Assembly (NCBI RefSeq): GCF_021530565.1
Contig: NZ_JAKGBI010000012.1
Span: 1 to 64,000 of the forward strand
Length of the DNA stretch: 64,000 bases
Reading direction: 5' to 3'
DNA from: Pseudoalteromonas sp. SMS1
GTDB lineage: Bacteria > Pseudomonadota > Gammaproteobacteria > Enterobacterales > Alteromonadaceae
In this document: in pieces, positions 49,335 through 58,589 of the stretch
Layout: each line of letters begins with the position of its first letter
Numbering within the stretch: position 1 is the first letter of the stretch
Notes under the pieces: model-generated
Databases searched by the model: none
What the model saw: only the letters and a program-made list of their open reading frames with translations
What the model was told of the DNA's origin: nothing
Program-made: the position numbers and the translations under genes

Positions 49335-50639
49335 CTAGCCAAAGACACAGCGAAAGCAGGCGCCTTGTGGTTGGTCCAAATATAATAACTCACCCCCATG
49401 TTGCAGCATAATTTGTCGAGAGAGGCTGAGGCCAATGCCGGAACCCTGTTGCTTTGTGGTGTAAAAGGGGACGAACATCATATCCTGTGCTTGCTGTGTG
49501 ATCCCCGGGCCGTTATCTATGACATCTACACAGAGTTTATCCTCCTCATTTTTGACGATCTTTAAGGTGATTTTGGGATTCGTCTGAGCACTAATTTGAA
49601 GTGCCTCAACCGCATTTTTACAGAGATTTATTAGTACTTGCTCTATTTGTTTGGTGTCTAAAACACACAGGGCATTGGGCGGCGCCACAATATCAAACGC
49701 CACTTCATTATGTTGCATACAAAAAAGCTGTTTTGTATTTTTTAATAGCTCACTAAGCTCAATCTTTGCAAGCTGGGGAGCAGGTAGGCTACTCAGCTTT
49801 CTAAATTCTTGAATAAATTCACTAAGATGAGCACTCCTTGATGCGAGTGTGGAGAGTGCTAAATGGAGATCTTGTTTGTCTTCTTCCTCATCAAAGCTCA
49901 GTGCGTCCGGTAACAATGAAATGCAAGTTTGTGCCATGGAGGTGAGCGGTGTAATGGAGTTGGCGACCTCATGGGTGAGCACTTTGGTCAGTTGCTTGTA
50001 AGCATGTTGCTCCTTGGCATTGAGTTCTTCTTTAATGGATTGTAAGGTCACGACCTTATACAGCTTGGTTTGGATCCGCAGTGTACTCACCTGTATATAC
50101 AAGGTGTCATGTAACCCATGTTTCTGCCAAGAAAAAGTTTGGCGACTGTGTTTATGCGTATTTTTTATAAACTCAATGATTTGTGGGTTGTTACTGGCGA
50201 TGGCATCGATATGATCGATTTTCAGGCCGAGTTGCTTTCTCACTGCCGCACTTTGCTCGGTAATCTGACCATATTCATCGCAAATGAGCATGGCCAGATC
50301 CATATGGTTGAATACGGCATTGATAAATTGTATTTGTTGTTCAGCCGCCAATTGTGCTGCTTGCATTTGCGTCTGTGCGTCACGGAAATCTCGACGTAAT
50401 GGGTGATCATCGGGTAATCCTAAAGTGTGATCACCATTCGCAAGTGCGCGAAATAACTGCACTGGGACGCGTTTTTCCTGTCGGTATACATGATTTAACC
50501 AAGCAATTAATAATACCGCAGAAATACCAAACACAATGGCTGTGGCGCTGAGCCCACGACTGGCAATGGCCAGTTGGAGTAGCATGCCTAAACCCAGCAA
50601 ACCACAGGCGGCGATGAATACTTTAAATTGTGCATTCAT
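49335..50639 (-). CDS. Sensor histidine kinase, NtrY-like
   Basis: 434 residues. Two membrane helices (about 7-26 and 31-49) have almost no periplasmic loop between them. A PAS-like part at about 105-200 follows, then the phosphoacceptor His223 in LTHEVANSITPL. The ATP domain has N-box LINLCKNAVEAL, DVIDNGPGI and GSGIGLSLSR. The sensor has no large outside domain and probably reads membrane or cytoplasmic state. It starts three bases after the response regulator stop, so the pair is co-transcribed. Confidence 0.92.
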   Translation of the reverse strand: MNAQFKVFIAACGLLGLGMLLQLAIASRGLSATAIVFGISAVLLIAWLNHVYRQEKRVPVQLFRALANGDHTLGLPDDHPLRRDFRDAQTQMQAAQLAAEQQIQFINAVFNHMDLAMLICDEYGQITEQSAAVRKQLGLKIDHIDAIASNNPQIIEFIKNTHKHSRQTFSWQKHGLHDTLYIQVSTLRIQTKLYKVVTLQSIKEELNAKEQHAYKQLTKVLTHEVANSITPLTSMAQTCISLLPDALSFDEEEDKQDLHLALSTLASRSAHLSEFIQEFRKLSSLPAPQLAKIELSELLKNTKQLFCMQHNEVAFDIVAPPNALCVLDTKQIEQVLINLCKNAVEALQISAQTNPKITLKIVKNEEDKLCVDVIDNGPGITQQAQDMMFVPFYTTKQQGSGIGLSLSRQIMLQHGGELLYLDQPQGACFRCVFG

Positions 50640-50641
50640 TG

Positions 50642-52024
50642 TTAAAGTCCATACTTTTCTAAGCGGCGATACATGGCACCTCTGGTTAGGCCTAACGCCT
50701 TTGCCGCATGACTTACATTGCCCTGGAAGTGTTTTAACGCTGCACGGATCGCCCGTTGCTCAATCACATCCAAGTCGAATGTGTCGTAATCTAGGCTCGA
50801 CGTGGGTTGGTCGGATACAGGAGGCGTAGAGGCAACGAGCACATGGTGGATAGCCAGTTCGTTGCCGTCAGATAAGATAACCGCACGCTCAATTGTATGG
50901 GCAAGTTCTCGTACATTACCAGGCCAAGAATAGTCGCAGAGTGTGCGCAAAGCACTGGCTGGGAGCGTCACGTCACGACGGTATTTTTGCTGGTAAACAT
51001 TCATATAATGATCGACCAGCAAAGGAATGTCTTCTTTGCGCTCTCGTAAAGGCGGTAGGTTTATTTCTATTGTATTGATTCTATACAATAAATCTTGCCT
51101 AAAATGACCGTCAATGACTGATTGGGGGAGTGCGTCATTGGTCGCACATACCAAGCGAATATCGACGTCGATAGCTTGATTGCCACCGACGGGCGTCACT
51201 TGTCGATTTTGTATTGCTGCGAGTAATTTAACCTGTTGATCAAGCGGCATATTGCCCACTTCATCTAAAAATAATGTGCCGCCATGGGCCAGTTCAAAGC
51301 GCCCCATTCGATCGGCTTTTGCGTCGGTGAAGGCGCCTTTTTTATGGCCAAACAACTCACTTTCAAACAAGCTACTGGACACTGCCCCCATATCTAAGCT
51401 GATAAACGGCATCTGGGCACGTGTACTTTGCGTATGGAGTGCATGTGCCGTGAGCTCTTTGCCGGTACCACTTTCTCCTGTGATCAGGATGTTCGCATCT
51501 GTTTTTGCAGCTTTACTCAATGTATCAAACACTTGAAGCATGGCGTCACTTTGCCCCAAAAATTCACTTTGAGGTTGGCAGAGCGCCTGACTCAGCCCCT
51601 GGGTTTGCCGTGATAGCTTACTAATGGCTTGTTTGTCTTGTGCGTGGGCAAGGGCTGTGGCAATGACGGTTAATAGTTGGTCGTTTTGCCAAGGTTTGGC
51701 AACAAAGTCCGTCGCGCCATTTTTAATGGCCTCAACAGCCAGTTGGACATCACTGTACGCGGTCATCAAGACAACGGCAATACTGGGCGCTTGCGAATGA
51801 ATTTTATTGAGCCAGTAAAACCCCTCCTGTCCACTGATGGCATCACGGTTAAAGTTCATATCAAGTAAAATGACATCAACTTGATGGGTGTTGAGTAACC
51901 CTGCCACATCAAAAGGGTTATCTGTGGTGAGGACTTTTTTATGGTGTTGCTTTAGTAATAGTTTTGCGGCGAGTAATACATCGGTATTGTCGTCCACAAT
52001 AAGTATGGTTCCCTGCTTTTCCAT
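50642..52024 (-). CDS. Sigma-54-dependent response regulator, NtrC family
   Basis: 460 residues. The receiver domain has Asp11/Asp12 and the phosphorylation site Asp55 in VILLDMNF. The AAA+ domain has Walker A GESGTGKE at 183-190 and the sigma-54 contact loop ELFGHKKGAFTDA. Walker B-type GGTLFLDEVGNMPL follows. A Fis-type HTH ends the protein (NVSHAAKALGLTRGAMYRRL). It is transcribed with its kinase and diverges from the efflux operon at 52239, whose promoter has a sigma-54 form, so it almost certainly activates that operon. Confidence 0.94.
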   Translation of the reverse strand: MEKQGTILIVDDNTDVLLAAKLLLKQHHKKVLTTDNPFDVAGLLNTHQVDVILLDMNFNRDAISGQEGFYWLNKIHSQAPSIAVVLMTAYSDVQLAVEAIKNGATDFVAKPWQNDQLLTVIATALAHAQDKQAISKLSRQTQGLSQALCQPQSEFLGQSDAMLQVFDTLSKAAKTDANILITGESGTGKELTAHALHTQSTRAQMPFISLDMGAVSSSLFESELFGHKKGAFTDAKADRMGRFELAHGGTLFLDEVGNMPLDQQVKLLAAIQNRQVTPVGGNQAIDVDIRLVCATNDALPQSVIDGHFRQDLLYRINTIEINLPPLRERKEDIPLLVDHYMNVYQQKYRRDVTLPASALRTLCDYSWPGNVRELAHTIERAVILSDGNELAIHHVLVASTPPVSDQPTSSLDYDTFDLDVIEQRAIRAALKHFQGNVSHAAKALGLTRGAMYRRLEKYGL

Positions 52025-52084
52025 GCTGATAACTCATTATTGTTATTTTTTGACCTGCTCAGCTTACCGCAAAATGACAGAAAG

Positions 52085-52124
52085 TGTCCAATTATGGACA
52101 TAGCTGTGTACTGAAAACGGACAC
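52085..52124. promoter_or_regulatory. Likely upstream activator sites for the NtrC-type regulator
   Basis: TGTCCAATTATGGACA at 52085-52100 has perfect TGTCC/GGACA arms. A further GGACAC half-site is at 52119-52124. They lie about 65-100 bases before the -24/-12 promoter, where sigma-54 activators usually bind. Confidence 0.6.
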
Positions 52125-52185
52125 TAAGCACATCTGTATTGGTAATGTATTTTCTTAAGTTTATGTATTTTAAAAGCTTTTAACT

Positions 52186-52202
52186 TTGGCATCAAAATTG
52201 AT
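52186..52202 (+). promoter_or_regulatory. Sigma-54-type -24/-12 promoter of the efflux operon
   Basis: TTGGCATCAAAATTGAT places GG at 52188-52189 and GA at 52200-52201, the exact 10-base spacing of sigma-54 promoters. Only the -12 GC is changed to GA. The transcription start would be near 52212, 27 bases before the adaptor gene. Confidence 0.65.
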
Positions 52203-52238
52203 TAGTGAATAGGTATCAATGCCGAAGGAGCTGATATT

Positions 52239-53498
52239 ATGGATAAGAAAATCACTAAAACAAACCATCGCCGTTATATCAAACCGGCACTTTTTAGCTG
52301 TTTCGCTTTGCTGGTTGGCTTTGGCGCTTATAGCCTGAGTCAATCTGCTGAGCAGGGACAAATGCAAACCGTTCATAAAGCTGGGGTCACTGTAAGCACG
52401 GTGACCAGTGGTGAGTTTAAAAACGCGTTGAGCATTCGTGGCCAAGTGGTGCCAAAAACAACGATTTTCCTTGATACCGTGTCGGGGGGGCGTGTCGAGG
52501 GCAAATTGGTGGAGCAGGGCGTCTACGTCGAACAAGGGCAGCCATTGGTACAACTGTCTAATACCAACTTGCAGCTTGATGTGATGAGCCGTGAGGCCCA
52601 GGTGACAGAACAACTGAATTTTTTACGCAATACTCAGATGACTATGACTACCAATGGTTTGAATTTAAAGCGTGACCTATTAGATATTGAATTACAGATA
52701 AGCCATTTAGAACGCAGGCTACGTCAATCAGAGGCATTGCTTAAAGAGGGCTTGACCAGCAAAGATGAGGTGGATGAAATTCGTCAAGACCTGCAATACA
52801 ACCGCGATATTCACACGCTGACTTTGGAGCGTCAAAAGCAGGAAACCAGTATTCGAGAGGTGCAACTGGCGCAACTAGAGGACAGTGCCAAAATGCTACA
52901 AAACAACCTGCAATTTGCGCGCAAAAACCTCGAAAGTTTGCAGATCACCGCCCCTGTTTCTGGGTACCTCAGTGAGCTAGATGTGCAGGTGGGTGAATCG
53001 AAGCAAGCTGGCGCACGATTAGGTCAAATAGATATTCCCGGTGAGTATAAGTTAGCTGTGAGCCTAGATGAATACTACCTAACACAAGTCTCGTTAGGTA
53101 TGGCTGTCGAGATTGCGCACGGTGGCAACACGCTGCAAGCTAAGGTGAGTAAAATTGATAGTCGTGTGACCAATGCCCAATTCCAAATTGAAGCTGAATT
53201 GCCATCGGGCATTCAAGCAATAAAGCGCGGTCAAGGCCTTGATGCCCAGTTGATGCTCAGTGATGAACAAGCACAAGCGACACTGTTACCGCGCGGCGCA
53301 TTCTTTACAACCAGTGGGGGTCATTGGGTGTTTGTAGTGAATAGTGATGGTACGCAAGCGGCACGTCGTGATGTGCGTTTGGGCAAAAAGAACCAATATT
53401 ACTATGAAGTTATTTCTGGTCTTGCGCCAGGTGAGCAAGTTATCACGTCTAACTATGGCAACTTTGACAAAGCCCATGTATTGAATTTAACCAATTAA
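52239..53498 (+). CDS. MacA/HlyD-like efflux periplasmic adaptor
   Basis: 419 residues. One N-terminal membrane helix (about 17-34) is followed by the barrel-sandwich motif GGRVEGKLVEQGVYVEQGQP. A coiled coil (about 120-225) and LQITAPVSGYLSELDVQVGE then close the lipoyl part. It bridges the inner-membrane ABC pair encoded downstream and an outer-membrane channel. The substrate is not evident; family members export peptides, macrolides or lipids. Confidence 0.9.
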   Translation: MDKKITKTNHRRYIKPALFSCFALLVGFGAYSLSQSAEQGQMQTVHKAGVTVSTVTSGEFKNALSIRGQVVPKTTIFLDTVSGGRVEGKLVEQGVYVEQGQPLVQLSNTNLQLDVMSREAQVTEQLNFLRNTQMTMTTNGLNLKRDLLDIELQISHLERRLRQSEALLKEGLTSKDEVDEIRQDLQYNRDIHTLTLERQKQETSIREVQLAQLEDSAKMLQNNLQFARKNLESLQITAPVSGYLSELDVQVGESKQAGARLGQIDIPGEYKLAVSLDEYYLTQVSLGMAVEIAHGGNTLQAKVSKIDSRVTNAQFQIEAELPSGIQAIKRGQGLDAQLMLSDEQAQATLLPRGAFFTTSGGHWVFVVNSDGTQAARRDVRLGKKNQYYYEVISGLAPGEQVITSNYGNFDKAHVLNLTN

Positions 53499-53533
53499 AA
53501 ATTATAAAAATCAATAAAGATTAAGGAACAATA

Positions 53534-54235
53534 ATGATTAAGCTTTCAAACTTAAATCGCGTATTTAGAACGCACGATGTTGAGACAACGGCGTTGAATG
53601 GCATCGATTTAACCGTTGAGCAAGGGGAGTTCGTGGCCATCATGGGACCTTCGGGGTGTGGCAAGTCGACATTACTGTCAGTGTTGGGCTTGCTGGATGC
53701 GCCATCGAGTGGGAGCTATAACTTTGATGGTACCGAGGTAGCTGGTTTCTCTGAACAGCAAATGGCCAATTTGCGTAAAGCATCAATTGGTTTTGTATTT
53801 CAGAGCTTTAATTTGATTGATGAGCTAACTGTATTTGAAAACGTCGCGCTGCCTCTACAATACCAGAATGTCTCAAAGGCGGAGCGTAAGCAGCGTGTAG
53901 AAAATATTTTAAAGCGCGTGGCGATTGATCATCGAGCTAATCATTTACCGCAACAGCTGTCGGGTGGTCAGCAGCAGCGCGTGGCTGTGGCGCGTGCACT
54001 GGTTATTAACCCCAAGCTCATCTTAGCGGATGAACCCACCGGTAACCTTGATTCTAAAAACTCTCAGGAAGTGATGACCATGCTGCGTGAGTTAAACCGT
54101 GAAGGGACAACCGTGATAATGGTGACCCACTCGGAGAGTGAAGGAGAGTATGCGGACAGAGTAATACACTTACTTGATGGTCAGGTGGTGGTTGATAAGG
54201 CCAGCCAAGTGAATCAAGCTGCGAACGTTGCTTAG
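53534..54235 (+). CDS. ABC transporter ATPase, MacB/LolD type
   Basis: 233 residues with Walker A GPSGCGKST (39-47), signature LSGGQQQRVAVARAL, Walker B LILADEPTGNLDS and the H-loop VTHSE. This is the ATPase form that partners FtsX-like permeases in mechanotransmission exporters. AAGGAAC precedes the ATG. It lies between the adaptor and permease genes of the same operon. Confidence 0.94.
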   Translation: MIKLSNLNRVFRTHDVETTALNGIDLTVEQGEFVAIMGPSGCGKSTLLSVLGLLDAPSSGSYNFDGTEVAGFSEQQMANLRKASIGFVFQSFNLIDELTVFENVALPLQYQNVSKAERKQRVENILKRVAIDHRANHLPQQLSGGQQQRVAVARALVINPKLILADEPTGNLDSKNSQEVMTMLRELNREGTTVIMVTHSESEGEYADRVIHLLDGQVVVDKASQVNQAANVA

Positions 54236-54269
54236 GCCTTGGGCCAGTAGTACAACCCAAGGAGATATT

Positions 54270-56681
54270 ATGTTTTCAAGTTATATAACAACGGCGGTGC
54301 GTGCTTTTGCCAAACATAAGCAGCATTTTGCTTTGAATGTACTGGGGCTAAGTTTGGGCCTCGCGGCAGCAATTATGGTTGCATTATTTGCCGCGTATGA
54401 GCTGTCTTTTGATCGCCAACACCCTAATGCTGAACAAGTGTATCGAGTTCATACTGACTATCGAAGCTGGGGGTTGCAGTTGATTGGTGCGTCAAGCTCA
54501 GAGCAACCTATCAATATGAAGAGCCAGTCTCAGGTTGAGGATGTGTTGCTCATTGCAGACGCTGAAGAGATGACGTACTACCAAGCGCCACTGCCTTTGG
54601 CGGTAAAAATTGCGGATAGGGAAGTACAATTACCAAATTTTTATGCGGTCAGTGAAAACCTGTTAGATTTCGTTGCGCTCGATGTGATTGCAGGATCGGT
54701 CGAGGAAGCCATTACTTTGCCAAATCAATTGGCGCTCAGCCGCAGTACTGCGATGAGTCTGTTTGGCCGAGATAACGTTGTTGGTGAACGCTTGATCAAT
54801 GAGTCTGGTGCCTACACGGTTGCTGCGGTATTTGAAGACCTGCCAGACAACACACACTTTTATTTTCACACACTGACTGCAATTCCAAATCATGCGCAGG
54901 GTGCAATCAGTGGGTACGTTTATATGCGCTTCGCACCTCAAGCAGATGTACCTGCATTGGAGTCTGAGCTCAACCGTGTCTTCACAGAACAATCGCAAGG
55001 AAGAAATAAAACTCTATCACTGCACTTAGTGCCACTATTAGATGTACACTTCAACAGCAGCGGCCCATTTGAAATGAAACCAGGTGGATCCGAGCAAGTC
55101 GTTTGGGTCAGTGTGGCGTTGGCCATTGTGTTACTGATTGTTGCGAGTACCAACTTTATCAACTTAAATATTGCCGCTGCAGCACGACGAGCGAAAGAAG
55201 TCGGTGTGAGAAAAGCGCTCGGTGCCAGCCGTTTGCAATTAATCCAACAGTTTTTAACGGAAGCATTATTGGTAGTGAGTATTTCAGGTCTGATCGCATT
55301 GGCATTGATCGAGATGACGTTGCCTTGGGTGAATCAGATCCTGGGTAGAGACTTAAGTCTGGACTTTTCGATATGGTTCTTAGTTTCTGTTGTCGGCGTA
55401 GTGATCTTAGTGGGTATTTTATCGGGGTTGTATCCGGCATTATTCATTTCTTCGTTCAGCGCAAAGCGCGTATTAAGCGGCGATTTACAGCGCGGCCAAA
55501 CCGCGATTTGGGTGCGTAAACTGACTTTATATTTTCAAAGTGTGTTGTCAATCGCGTTAATCATCGCTGCGGTGATTATTTACAAGCAGATGGCACTGGT
55601 TAACGACCTAGAGGTTGGGTATAGCAAAACAGACCGGCTACTGGTCAAGGAGTTACCAGCGGAGTCACTGTTTAAAGGTGAAAATAATCGCTTATTTGAC
55701 AGCATTCGCGCTTTGCCGGGCGTGGCTCAAGTCACGGTGAGTAACACGAACCTAACGGTCGATATGAACAGTGAACTCTTTTTGACTTGGCCAAATGGCG
55801 AGCAAATTGAGGGAACACAGCCTACAATTTCAACGGGGTACCATGCTGTTGAAGCGCTGGGCCTTTCCTTATTGGCGGGGCGCGACTTCTTGCCTCAATA
55901 TGGGTCAGATTGGGCGCGTACGGATGAACAAGAGGTAAGACGTTACGGTATCTTAATTACCGAAAGCTTGATGAAACTGGCGGGTTATACCGATCCGAAC
56001 GAGATTATCGGTAAACAAGCAACGGCCCATGAAGGACGCACACAAGTGACAATTGTGGGTGTTGTAGCCGATGTGAAATTGGGTTCTGCAAAACAACAAA
56101 AGTTGCCGCTGTCTTTCCGCCTAGGTTTAAATAACCGTCCTTTTGCAGACATTGTGGTGAAGTTGGATAAAAGCGTACCTGCCGAGCAAGTCTCTTCGCA
56201 AATTCAAGCCATGGTTGCTCAGCAATTGAAGCTGCATGAAGTCTCCATCACACGTATTGAAGATGAGTACCAACGTGCACACATTAGTGAATATCGAGTG
56301 CAGCAACTGGTGTTATTATTCAGCTCATTGGCGGTCTTTTTGACTTGTCTTGGGGTATTAGGTTTGGCGTCATTCTCCGCATTACGCAGACAAAAAGAGG
56401 TGGCTGTGCGTAAAGTCTTAGGTGCATCTCGCTTTAGTATTGTTAACTTGCTGGCGCAGGAGTATTTGGTGCTGATAGCAGCAGCGGTGTTACTGGCTTT
56501 TCCGGCGAGTTACTGGTTTTTAGATGGCTGGCTGAGCCATTTTAATGAGCGTATTACACAAGCGCCTTGGGTTTATTTATTTAGCGCTGTATTTGTCGCG
56601 CTGAGCACTTGGCTAACTGTGGCTCTGTTGGCTTTTCGTGCCGCAAGTGTGCGCCCATCACTTATTTTACGTTACGAATAA
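54270..56681 (+). CDS. ABC transporter permease, MacB/FtsX-like
   Basis: 803 residues from the ATG at 54270, which has AAGGAGATATT before it; the frame is open further upstream, but that part lacks such a site. It has a first membrane helix, a large periplasmic domain (MacB_PCD), three helices of an FtsX domain with RRAKEVGVRKALGASRLQLI, a second periplasmic part, and a second FtsX domain with LRRQKEVAVRKVLGASRFSI. This double-FtsX build is common where one chain replaces a homodimer. It pumps or pulls substrates from the periplasm through the adaptor. Confidence 0.93.
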   Translation: MFSSYITTAVRAFAKHKQHFALNVLGLSLGLAAAIMVALFAAYELSFDRQHPNAEQVYRVHTDYRSWGLQLIGASSSEQPINMKSQSQVEDVLLIADAEEMTYYQAPLPLAVKIADREVQLPNFYAVSENLLDFVALDVIAGSVEEAITLPNQLALSRSTAMSLFGRDNVVGERLINESGAYTVAAVFEDLPDNTHFYFHTLTAIPNHAQGAISGYVYMRFAPQADVPALESELNRVFTEQSQGRNKTLSLHLVPLLDVHFNSSGPFEMKPGGSEQVVWVSVALAIVLLIVASTNFINLNIAAAARRAKEVGVRKALGASRLQLIQQFLTEALLVVSISGLIALALIEMTLPWVNQILGRDLSLDFSIWFLVSVVGVVILVGILSGLYPALFISSFSAKRVLSGDLQRGQTAIWVRKLTLYFQSVLSIALIIAAVIIYKQMALVNDLEVGYSKTDRLLVKELPAESLFKGENNRLFDSIRALPGVAQVTVSNTNLTVDMNSELFLTWPNGEQIEGTQPTISTGYHAVEALGLSLLAGRDFLPQYGSDWARTDEQEVRRYGILITESLMKLAGYTDPNEIIGKQATAHEGRTQVTIVGVVADVKLGSAKQQKLPLSFRLGLNNRPFADIVVKLDKSVPAEQVSSQIQAMVAQQLKLHEVSITRIEDEYQRAHISEYRVQQLVLLFSSLAVFLTCLGVLGLASFSALRRQKEVAVRKVLGASRFSIVNLLAQEYLVLIAAAVLLAFPASYWFLDGWLSHFNERITQAPWVYLFSAVFVALSTWLTVALLAFRAASVRPSLILRYE

Positions 56682-56689
56682 AACGCAGC

Positions 56690-56717
56690 AGGGTCAGCAT
56701 TCGCTGGCCCTATTTTT
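56690..56717 (+). terminator. Rho-independent terminator of the efflux operon
   Basis: AGGGTCAGC and GCTGGCCCT (one wobble pair) enclose ATTC and are followed by ATTTTT, eight bases after the permease stop. It lies between convergent genes. Confidence 0.88.
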
Positions 56718-56727
56718 ACATCTCGGT

Positions 56728-57624
56728 TTATTCAGACTTTGGTGCACTAATATGCAAGTGGCCGTCTTTCATATCCATCGTCATGACAAAGTGTTTGAAC
56801 ACCTCATACCCGACAATACCTTTCACTTTAACGCCTTTTACGTGGCTTTTTGTTGCCGAGTACTGACTAACGATGTTCGCTTTGCTGCCTTTTGCCGGAA
56901 AGGTAACACTGACATCCGAGAGTGAGAAAGCACCGAATTTCACCTCTTTGGCTTTGATATGTTCGGTTTCGCCTGTGGAGTTTACCCCTGAAAACGACAT
57001 TTTTTCGTTTTCTGTATCTAGCCAGCCAAATTTATCGGCATAGCGGCGTTCAATCATAATACCGCCAGTAAAACCGGTGTCGAGGAGCATCCAAGCTGAG
57101 TCACCTTCCAATTCTACCTTGACGATAGGTTGGCCATACCCCTTTTGAATTTTGAAGTCGATGTTCTCATATTGCTTGAGATCTAGGTGGTCATGGGTAA
57201 GCAGGCGTATACGACGGTTGGGATAATCAATTTGGGTGTTGAACAATTTGAAAAAACCACGACCAAATAGTATCGAGTTGTTCGGGTTACCTAACGCTAT
57301 TTCAGGCAGCCCTTCTAGGTTTGTGTTGATACCAAAAAATGACACCGGCACCTTTTGATAGACCTTATTGCGCTGTGAAGCAAATGCACCTTCAATATTG
57401 ACATTGCTACTGTGTTTGTATTTTAGTTTATGCGCCGTGACGAAATTTGCGTTGATGGCATTGAGTCCTGCACCCGTGTCCAACACGGCGTAGCTGTCAA
57501 TATCTGACACTTTGACTGGAATGGTGATAAGGCCGTTTTGATAGGTAAAATCTAGCCAAGGTGTGACGGCTGCATAGGTAAAAGAGTGAAGAAAAACCCC
57601 TAATAATATAATGATGTGTTTCAT
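56728..57624 (-). CDS. Secreted aspartic protease-like protein with two DTG motifs
   Basis: 298 residues from the ATG at 57624; the longer open frame runs back into the divergent regulator gene and lacks a signal. MKHIIILLGVFLHSFTYAA is a signal peptide. YAVLDTGAGLNAIN (DTG at 49-51) and WMLLDTGFTGGIMI (DTG at 182-184) are two retropepsin/pepsin-type active-site motifs in one chain, about 130 residues apart. That is the plan of a bilobed aspartic protease and not of a dimeric retropepsin. The substrate is unknown. The protein should act in the periplasm or outside. Confidence 0.82.
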   Translation of the reverse strand: MKHIIILLGVFLHSFTYAAVTPWLDFTYQNGLITIPVKVSDIDSYAVLDTGAGLNAINANFVTAHKLKYKHSSNVNIEGAFASQRNKVYQKVPVSFFGINTNLEGLPEIALGNPNNSILFGRGFFKLFNTQIDYPNRRIRLLTHDHLDLKQYENIDFKIQKGYGQPIVKVELEGDSAWMLLDTGFTGGIMIERRYADKFGWLDTENEKMSFSGVNSTGETEHIKAKEVKFGAFSLSDVSVTFPAKGSKANIVSQYSATKSHVKGVKVKGIVGYEVFKHFVMTMDMKDGHLHISAPKSE

Positions 57625-57714
57625 TTCTGCGCTTAAATGTGTCGGTGGTTTAATCAATGTGCATAATTTTATGGCGGGGTAGTCGTGGTCGCAAGTTTTT
57701 TGAACAATGAGTGC

Positions 57715-57766
57715 TTGTATAAACAGCAAAGTTTCGACTACAATGCACATAAATTTCGAAACGAAA
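57715..57766 (+). promoter_or_regulatory. Promoter and probable operator of the DeoR-type regulator and glmS
   Basis: TTGTAT at 57715-57720 and TACAAT at 57739-57744 are spaced by 18 bases. GTTTCG at 57731-57736 and TTTCGAAACGAAA at 57754-57766 overlap and follow them. TTTCG/CGAAA repeats are typical DeoR-family targets, so the regulator at 57783 probably represses here. Confidence 0.55.
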
Positions 57767-57782
57767 CTTATGTGAATATTAG

Positions 57783-58559
57783 ATGACAAAACGAAACACG
57801 CAACAGCGCCGACATACCATCGTCTCACGTGTAAATAGTGAGGGAGAGGTGAGTGTTGACGCTTTAGCAAGCGAGTTTGCAACATCAGAAGTTACGATTC
57901 GAAAGGATTTAACCGCGCTGGAAAAAAGCGGATTGCTACTGCGTCGATATGGTGGTGCCGTGGCGCTACCAAAAGAAATTGTGGCGACCGACACCGATAA
58001 ACAGGATCCGCAGCGCAAAGTGGCCATTGCCAAAGCCGCAGCGGCACTTATCCGTGATCACAACCGTATCATTATCGACAGTGGTCGAACAACGGCTGCG
58101 ATGATCCCTGAGCTTGCCAACAAACGCGGATTAGTGGTGATGACCAATGCGATCAACATCGCCAATCGACTCCTGTCGTTGGAAAATGAACCTACCTTAT
58201 TGATGACCGGCGGCACGTGGGACCCCCACTCTGAGTCGTTTCAAGGCCAAGTTGCCGAACAGGTGCTACGCTCTTATGACTTCGATCAGCTATTTATTGG
58301 CGCCGACGGCATTGACGTGGCACGTGGTACAACAACGTTTAACGAATTAATTGGTTTGAGTAAGGTGATGTCAGAGTCTGCCAGAGAAGTCATTGTGCTG
58401 GTGGAGTCTGAAAAAATTGGTCGCAAAATACCGAATTTAGAGCTGCCTTGGCAGCAAGTCACGACCTTGATCACCGACAACACCTTGGCGTTAGACATGC
58501 GTCAAGCGATCGAGGCCCATGGCGTAAACGTGATCTGTGCAGAGATCACACAAGATTAA
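57783..58559 (+). CDS. DeoR/GlpR-family sugar-responsive regulator upstream of glmS
   Basis: 258 residues. An N-terminal winged helix (RRHTIVSRVNSEGEVSVDAL, SEVTIRKDLTALEKSGLLLR) is followed by RYGGAVAL, the DeoR hallmark. The C-terminal sugar-phosphate isomerase-like sensor has IIDSGRTTAAMIPEL and QLFIGADGIDVARGTTTF. It ends 30 bases before glmS, so it probably controls glmS in response to an amino-sugar phosphate. Ligand by inference. Confidence 0.9.
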   Translation: MTKRNTQQRRHTIVSRVNSEGEVSVDALASEFATSEVTIRKDLTALEKSGLLLRRYGGAVALPKEIVATDTDKQDPQRKVAIAKAAAALIRDHNRIIIDSGRTTAAMIPELANKRGLVVMTNAINIANRLLSLENEPTLLMTGGTWDPHSESFQGQVAEQVLRSYDFDQLFIGADGIDVARGTTTFNELIGLSKVMSESAREVIVLVESEKIGRKIPNLELPWQQVTTLITDNTLALDMRQAIEAHGVNVICAEITQD

Positions 58560-58589
58560 ACACACAAACGTGCAAAAAATGGAGAGATT

